A program made the translations under genes and the position numbers. A DNA stretch of 54,864 nt from Pseudomonas viridiflava. GTDB taxonomy: Bacteria > Pseudomonadota > Gammaproteobacteria > Pseudomonadales > Pseudomonadaceae. The notes beneath the pieces were generated by a model. The model did no database searches. It saw nothing but the letters and a program-made list of their open reading frames with translations, and was not told the origin of the DNA. This document shows, piece after piece, positions 51,084 to 54,864 of this stretch. How positions within the stretch are numbered: position 1 is the stretch's first letter; every line of letters starts with the position of its first letter. The stretch is from assembly GCF_900582195.1 (NCBI RefSeq), contig NZ_UTHA01000286.1, positions 1 through 54,864 of the forward strand. The letters are read 5' to 3'.

Positions 51084-52892
51084 ATGAAACCAACTCTTCC
51101 CCCCAGACCTCGCTGGCGCAGCCTCGCCCTGCTGGCCCTGTGTCTGGCGCCGCTGCTGTGGCCGCTGGAGCATCTCGCCGAGCGCTATTACCGCAGCGAA
51201 CTGGCCGGGCAGAACCGCCAGACCCTCGACCTCTACGTCGCCAACCTGCTAGGCACGCTGCACCGTTATGAAGTGTTGCCACAGATCCTCGGCGACCTGC
51301 CCGCCCTGCGCTCGGTACTCGGCGCGCCAGACGACGGCGTCACCCAAGGCAATGCCAATCGCCTGCTGAAGAACATTGCCGCGCAGACTGGCGCCGAAGT
51401 CATGTACCTGATGGACACCAGCGGCCAGACGCTGGCGGCGTCGAACTGGGACAAGCACGACAGTTTTGTCGGCCGCAATTTTTCGTTCCGTCCCTACTTC
51501 AGCGAAGCCATGGCCGGACGTCTCGGGCGCTTCTTCGGCCTCGGCACCACGTCGGCCAAACGCGGTTATTTCTTCGCCGCCGCCGTGCGCAACGGCGAAA
51601 AAATCATCGGCGTGCTGGTGATCAAGGTCGACCTCGACCACACCGAAAGCCTGTGGGGAAAAACCCCGGAACAACTGTTGGTCACCGACCACAACGGCGT
51701 GGTCATCCTCACCTCGCGCCCGGAATGGCGCTTCCGCTCGACCCGTGACTTGAGCGACGGCGAACGCTCGGCAATTACCGCCATTCAGCCTTACCCGACC
51801 CGCGAACCGCGACCGCTGAACCTCAGCCCCAGCGCGTGGCTGATCCAGACTCATGACATCGCCGAAACCGGCTGGAGCGTCAGCATCCTCGCCCCGCGCA
51901 CGCTGATCGACCGCCCGGTGCGCACCGTGGTTGCCATCGGCGGCGCCACGCTGCTGGTGGTGATGTTGTTGCTCGGCCTGATGATGCAGCGCCGTCGGCA
52001 TTATCTGGAGCGCATTGCGTTCGAGGCCAAGGCACGCCGTGAACTGGAAGGCCGCGTTGCCGAGCGCACCAGCGACCTCGAAGGCCTCAACCGGCGCCTG
52101 AAGGAGGAAGTGCTGGAGCGTGAACAGGCCCAGCAAGAGCTGGTGCGTGCCCAGGATGACCTGGTCCAGGCCGGCAAGCTGTCGGCGCTGGGCACCATGT
52201 CGGCGAGCATCAGCCACGAACTCAATCAGCCGTTGGCAGCGATCCGCAGCTACGCGGAAAACGCCGAAGTACTGCTCGATCATCAGCGCACCGACGATGC
52301 CCGGGGCAACCTCAAACTGATCAGCGAACTGACCGGGCGCATGGCCTCGATCATCGCCCACCTGCGCGCCTTTGCCCGCCGCGATCGCCACGCCCCGGAA
52401 AGTGTCGCCCTGCAACCGGCGCTCGACGATGCCCTTGCCCTGCTGGCCAAGCGTCGCCGCAGCATGGAGGTTGAGCTGATCCGCGATCTGCCGGCCGCCA
52501 CTCTGTGGGTCGAGGCTGGAGAAACGCGCCTGCGTCAGGTGCTCGGCAATCTGCTGGCCAACGCCCTCGATGCCCTCACCGAAAAAGGCCCGCCGCGCAA
52601 ACTGTGGTTGAGTGCCGAATCCACCGCCGAAGGCGTCAATCTGTACATTCGCGACAACGGCCCAGGGTTCTGCATGGAAGCCCTCGGCCGCGCCAGCGAG
52701 CCCTTCTACACCACCAAGACCCGCACTCAGGGCCTGGGTTTGGGGCTGGCCATCTGTGAAACGCTGATGCGCGCCTTCGGCGGTGAACTGTCGTTCGCCA
52801 ACCACAAGCAAGGTGGCGCCTTGATTACCCTGCGGCTGCGCGCCGGTGCGCCCGGGGTCAGCCTGCAACCGTCCGAGGATCGAAGTGCATGA
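51084..52892 (+). CDS. dctB: C4-dicarboxylate sensor histidine kinase DctB
   Basis: 602 residues from ATG 51084. Two membrane helices (about 12-30 and 285-305) enclose a periplasmic tandem-PAS (Cache-like) sensor (AEVMYLMDTSGQTLAASNWD, FVGRNFSFRPYF, AKRGYFFAAAVRN) for succinate-type ligands. A cytoplasmic coiled coil (~330-370) leads to the H-box SASISHELNQPLAAIRSYAE, with N box LANALDAL, and G boxes IRDNGPGF and GLGLGLAICETLM. It phosphorylates DctD, encoded by the overlapping next gene (ATGA). The dicarboxylate transporter it controls is outside the window. Confidence 0.95.
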   Translation: MKPTLPPRPRWRSLALLALCLAPLLWPLEHLAERYYRSELAGQNRQTLDLYVANLLGTLHRYEVLPQILGDLPALRSVLGAPDDGVTQGNANRLLKNIAAQTGAEVMYLMDTSGQTLAASNWDKHDSFVGRNFSFRPYFSEAMAGRLGRFFGLGTTSAKRGYFFAAAVRNGEKIIGVLVIKVDLDHTESLWGKTPEQLLVTDHNGVVILTSRPEWRFRSTRDLSDGERSAITAIQPYPTREPRPLNLSPSAWLIQTHDIAETGWSVSILAPRTLIDRPVRTVVAIGGATLLVVMLLLGLMMQRRRHYLERIAFEAKARRELEGRVAERTSDLEGLNRRLKEEVLEREQAQQELVRAQDDLVQAGKLSALGTMSASISHELNQPLAAIRSYAENAEVLLDHQRTDDARGNLKLISELTGRMASIIAHLRAFARRDRHAPESVALQPALDDALALLAKRRRSMEVELIRDLPAATLWVEAGETRLRQVLGNLLANALDALTEKGPPRKLWLSAESTAEGVNLYIRDNGPGFCMEALGRASEPFYTTKTRTQGLGLGLAICETLMRAFGGELSFANHKQGGALITLRLRAGAPGVSLQPSEDRSA

Positions 52893-54274
52893 CCATCGAC
52901 AATCGCATTCAGGTAGTGTTGATCGACGACGATCCGCACCTGCGTCAGGCCCTCGGCCAGACCCTGGATCTGGCCGGTCTGAAAATTCTGCCGCTGTCCG
53001 AAGCCAAGGGCCTGGCCGCTCAACTGGAGCGTGACTGGCCGGGCGTGGTGGTCAGTGACATCCGCATGCCAGGCATGGACGGTCTGGAATTGCTCAGTGA
53101 ACTGCACGCGCAAGATCCTGAGTTGCCGGTGCTGCTGATCACCGGCCACGGCGATGTGCCGTTGGCAGTGCAAGCCATGCGTGCCGGCGCTTATGACTTC
53201 CTCGAAAAACCCTTCGCCAGCGACGCACTGCTCGACAGCGTGCGCCGCGCCCTCGCCCTGCGCCGGTTGGTGCTGGACAACCGCAGCCTGCGCCTGGCCC
53301 TCAGCGACCGCAATGAATTGAGTGCGCGTCTGGTCGGCCATTCGACGCCGATGCTGCGCTTGCGTGAACAGATCGGTGCGCTGGCCGCGACCAAGGCTGA
53401 CGTGCTGATCCTCGGCGAAACCGGCGCTGGCAAAGAAGTCGTAGCCCGAGCGCTGCACGATCTATCGAGCCGCCGTAACGGCCCGTTCGTGGCGATCAAC
53501 GCCGGCGCACTGGCCGAGTCGGTGGTGGAAAGCGAACTGTTCGGCCACGAACCCGGCGCATTCACCGGCGCGCAGAAACGCCGGATCGGCAAGTTCGAAT
53601 TCGCCAATGGCGGCACGCTGTTTCTCGATGAAATCGAGAGCATGAGCATGGATGTGCAGGTGAAGTTGCTGCGCATGCTGCAGGAGCGCGTCGTCGAGCG
53701 CTTGGGTGGCAATCAACTGATCCCGCTGGACATCCGCGTCATCGCCGCGACCAAGGAAGACTTGCGTCAGGCCGCCGATCAGGGCCGCTTCCGCGCCGAC
53801 TTGTATTACCGCCTCAACGTCGCGCCGCTACGCATTCCGCCGCTGCGCGAACGCGGCGAAGATGCGCTGGTGCTGTTCCAGCATTACGCCGATGAAGCCA
53901 GCGCCCGCCACGGTCTGCCGCCCCACGAGCTGCAACCGGCACAACGCGCCTTGCTGCTACGTCACACCTGGCCAGGCAACGTGCGCGAACTGCAGAATGC
54001 CGCCGAACGCTTCGCCCTCGGTCTGGAACTGGCGCTGGATAACAGGGGCGCTGAAGGCATGGGCACCAGCACTGTCGAAGTCATCAACGGCGGCCTCAGC
54101 GAGCAAGTGGAAAACTTCGAAAAATCATTGATCGCTGCCGAATTGGCGCGCGCTCACAGTTCCGTACGCAGCCTCGCCGAGGCCTTGGGCATTCCGCGCA
54201 AGACCCTGCATGACAAGTTGCGCAAGCATGGCCTCAACTTTGGCGACAGCAGCCAGGGGGACGAGAACGAATGA
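52889..54274 (+). CDS. dctD: Sigma-54-dependent response regulator DctD
   Basis: 461 residues. Receiver ~8-120 (VVLIDDDPHLRQALG, phospho-Asp in VVVSDIRMPGMDGLEL, Lys in FLEKPFASDALL). Central AAA+ domain ~150-375 with Walker A GETGAGKE, the sigma-54-binding loop GAFTGAQKR, Walker B GGTLFLDEIESM and the Arg finger region FRADLYYRLNV. C-terminal Fis-type helix-turn-helix (RSLAEALGIPRKTLHDKLRK). Activates sigma-54 promoters of C4-dicarboxylate uptake. Overlaps dctB and the following gene by four bases each. Confidence 0.96.
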   Translation: MTIDNRIQVVLIDDDPHLRQALGQTLDLAGLKILPLSEAKGLAAQLERDWPGVVVSDIRMPGMDGLELLSELHAQDPELPVLLITGHGDVPLAVQAMRAGAYDFLEKPFASDALLDSVRRALALRRLVLDNRSLRLALSDRNELSARLVGHSTPMLRLREQIGALAATKADVLILGETGAGKEVVARALHDLSSRRNGPFVAINAGALAESVVESELFGHEPGAFTGAQKRRIGKFEFANGGTLFLDEIESMSMDVQVKLLRMLQERVVERLGGNQLIPLDIRVIAATKEDLRQAADQGRFRADLYYRLNVAPLRIPPLRERGEDALVLFQHYADEASARHGLPPHELQPAQRALLLRHTWPGNVRELQNAAERFALGLELALDNRGAEGMGTSTVEVINGGLSEQVENFEKSLIAAELARAHSSVRSLAEALGIPRKTLHDKLRKHGLNFGDSSQGDENE

Positions 54275-54726
54275 GCACAGACACTCGCTACCTGCAGTCG
54301 GTCCTGCATCACGACATTCCTTTGACTCGGGACATGGGCCTGAAGGTGCTCGACTGGCATGAACAGCAGTTGAGTCTGCATCTGCCACTCGAGCCGAACG
54401 TCAATCACAAGAGCACCATGTTCGGTGGCAGCCTTTACTGCGGCGCGGTGCTGGCCGGTTGGGGCTGGTTGCATTTGCGTCTGAAAGAGGAAGGAATCAC
54501 CGACGGGCACATTGTGATTCAGGAAGGGCAGATCAGTTATCCACTTCCGGTGACCGGGGACGCTACGGCGATTTGCCCGGCACCTGATGCGAAGGAGTGG
54601 AAGAGGTTTCTGGCGATGTATCAGCGTTATGGGCGGGCGCGGTTGACGCTCGGAACGCGGATCGTCAATCAGGGCAGCGAAGAAGACGCCGTGACATTTA
54701 CCGGGCAGTACGTTTTGCACCGTTGA
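54271..54726 (+). CDS. YiiD C-terminal-type thioesterase domain protein
   Basis: 151 residues, a hotdog-fold protein of the YiiD_C (putative thioesterase) family: LQSVLHHDIPLTRDMGLKVL, LPLEPNVNHKSTMFGGSLYC with the family N-H-K-x-T-x-F-G-G-S-L motif, and AWGWLHL-type helix (VLAGWGWLHLRLKEEG), then ISYPLPVTGDATAICPAP. Its start overlaps the dctD stop (ATGA at 54271-54274), so dctB-dctD-thioesterase form a translationally coupled trio. Substrate unknown; why it rides with dicarboxylate sensing is unclear. Confidence 0.87.
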   Translation: MSTDTRYLQSVLHHDIPLTRDMGLKVLDWHEQQLSLHLPLEPNVNHKSTMFGGSLYCGAVLAGWGWLHLRLKEEGITDGHIVIQEGQISYPLPVTGDATAICPAPDAKEWKRFLAMYQRYGRARLTLGTRIVNQGSEEDAVTFTGQYVLHR

Positions 54727-54740
54727 AGATCAAAAGCCCC

Positions 54741-54864
54741 TCACTGTAGAGACCGGTACATCCTTTACAAATTAGACCGGGGACATCGTTTACACCTTTA
54801 CAGGCTTGAAACGCGTTTGGCGCCGTTTTCAAGCCTGCCTAAACAGTGGCTGCAAAGGTACAGT
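54741..54864. mobile_element. Probable end of an insertion sequence (IS481-like), cut by window edge
   Basis: Two near-identical direct repeats, AGACCGGTACATCCTTTACA (54750-54769) and AGACCGGGGACATCGTTTAC plus A (54774-54794), are followed by an 11-base inverted repeat CAGGCTTGAAA/TTTCAAGCCTG (54801-54811, 54827-54837). The phrase GACCGGGGACATCGTTTACA is one I associate with ends of IS481-type elements in Pseudomonas. The transposase gene would lie beyond the edge. Confidence 0.45.

Noticed and set aside
51249..52868. 539-codon open frame antisense to dctB
   Set aside because: Shadow of an evident histidine kinase.

Overview
The window is a piece of the chromosome of a Pseudomonas of the fluorescens group. 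It has high GC, a core gene order typical of the genus (trmL, secB-grxC-rhodanese, gpmI, envC-like, ctpA, hisBHAF, asmA-mutY-yggX, a lysine/arginine-type ABC transporter, rfbC-dctBD), and five copies of the REP-like inverted repeat with arms TGTGGGAGCGAGC.TGCTCGCGA that is characteristic of this group.

Left edge (1-4.6 kb): two tandem minus-strand copies of a leucine-rich-repeat protein whose modules resemble Pseudomonas LRR/NEL effector-like proteins, the first cut by the window edge, then a small membrane protein. 4.6-11.7 kb: conserved housekeeping block (tRNA methylation, protein export, glutaredoxin, glycolysis, cell-wall hydrolase activation, C-terminal processing protease, divergent polysaccharide deacetylase). 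11.8-14 kb: a Vps62-like protein and an orphan periplasmic binding protein that overlap tail to tail. 14-17.1 kb: histidine genes hisB-hisH-DUF2164-hisA-hisF read leftward. 17.3-23.3 kb: an OFA-type MFS transporter, a PanZ-like acetyl-CoA sensor and a translationally coupled asmA-mutY-yggX set. 23.4-27.9 kb: tRNA-Phe followed by an accessory patch (membrane protein, lipoprotein, DUF1016/YhcG nuclease, alpha/beta hydrolase, two paralogous basic-acidic small proteins, and a 55-residue antitoxin-tail-like gene). 27.9-34 kb: GABA-type permease, four-gene polar amino acid ABC importer, SAM methyltransferase.

34.4-36.9 kb, after tRNA-Thr, is a second accessory patch: a truncated HigA-like antitoxin gene (59 codons), a structured 5' leader RNA in front of a 29-codon ORF coupled to a DUF3077-type gene, and a RES toxin/Xre-MbcA antitoxin pair. 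37.2-40.3 kb: LysR regulator facing an operon of a PF10014-type Fe(II)/2-oxoglutarate amino acid dioxygenase, a GNAT acetyltransferase and the AzlCD branched-chain amino acid exporter. 40.5-44.5 kb: OprD-type porin with a terminator inside its leader, and a TonB-dependent siderophore receptor with a Fur box and a strong inverted repeat at its promoter. 45.1-50.3 kb: agmatine catabolism (aguB, aguA) downstream of a 970-residue kinase/aminotransferase fusion. 50.5-54.7 kb: rfbC, dctB, dctD and a coupled thioesterase-like gene. The last ~120 bases look like the end of an insertion sequence.

The most promising undescribed items are the structured DUF3077 leader with its hidden 29-codon ORF, the duplicated LRR proteins that keep the front of a NEL domain but lack its catalytic cysteine, the dioxygenase-GNAT-AzlCD operon, and the sRNA/attenuator candidate before oprD. 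All functional statements rest on reading motifs in the sequence and on family knowledge; no database search was run.
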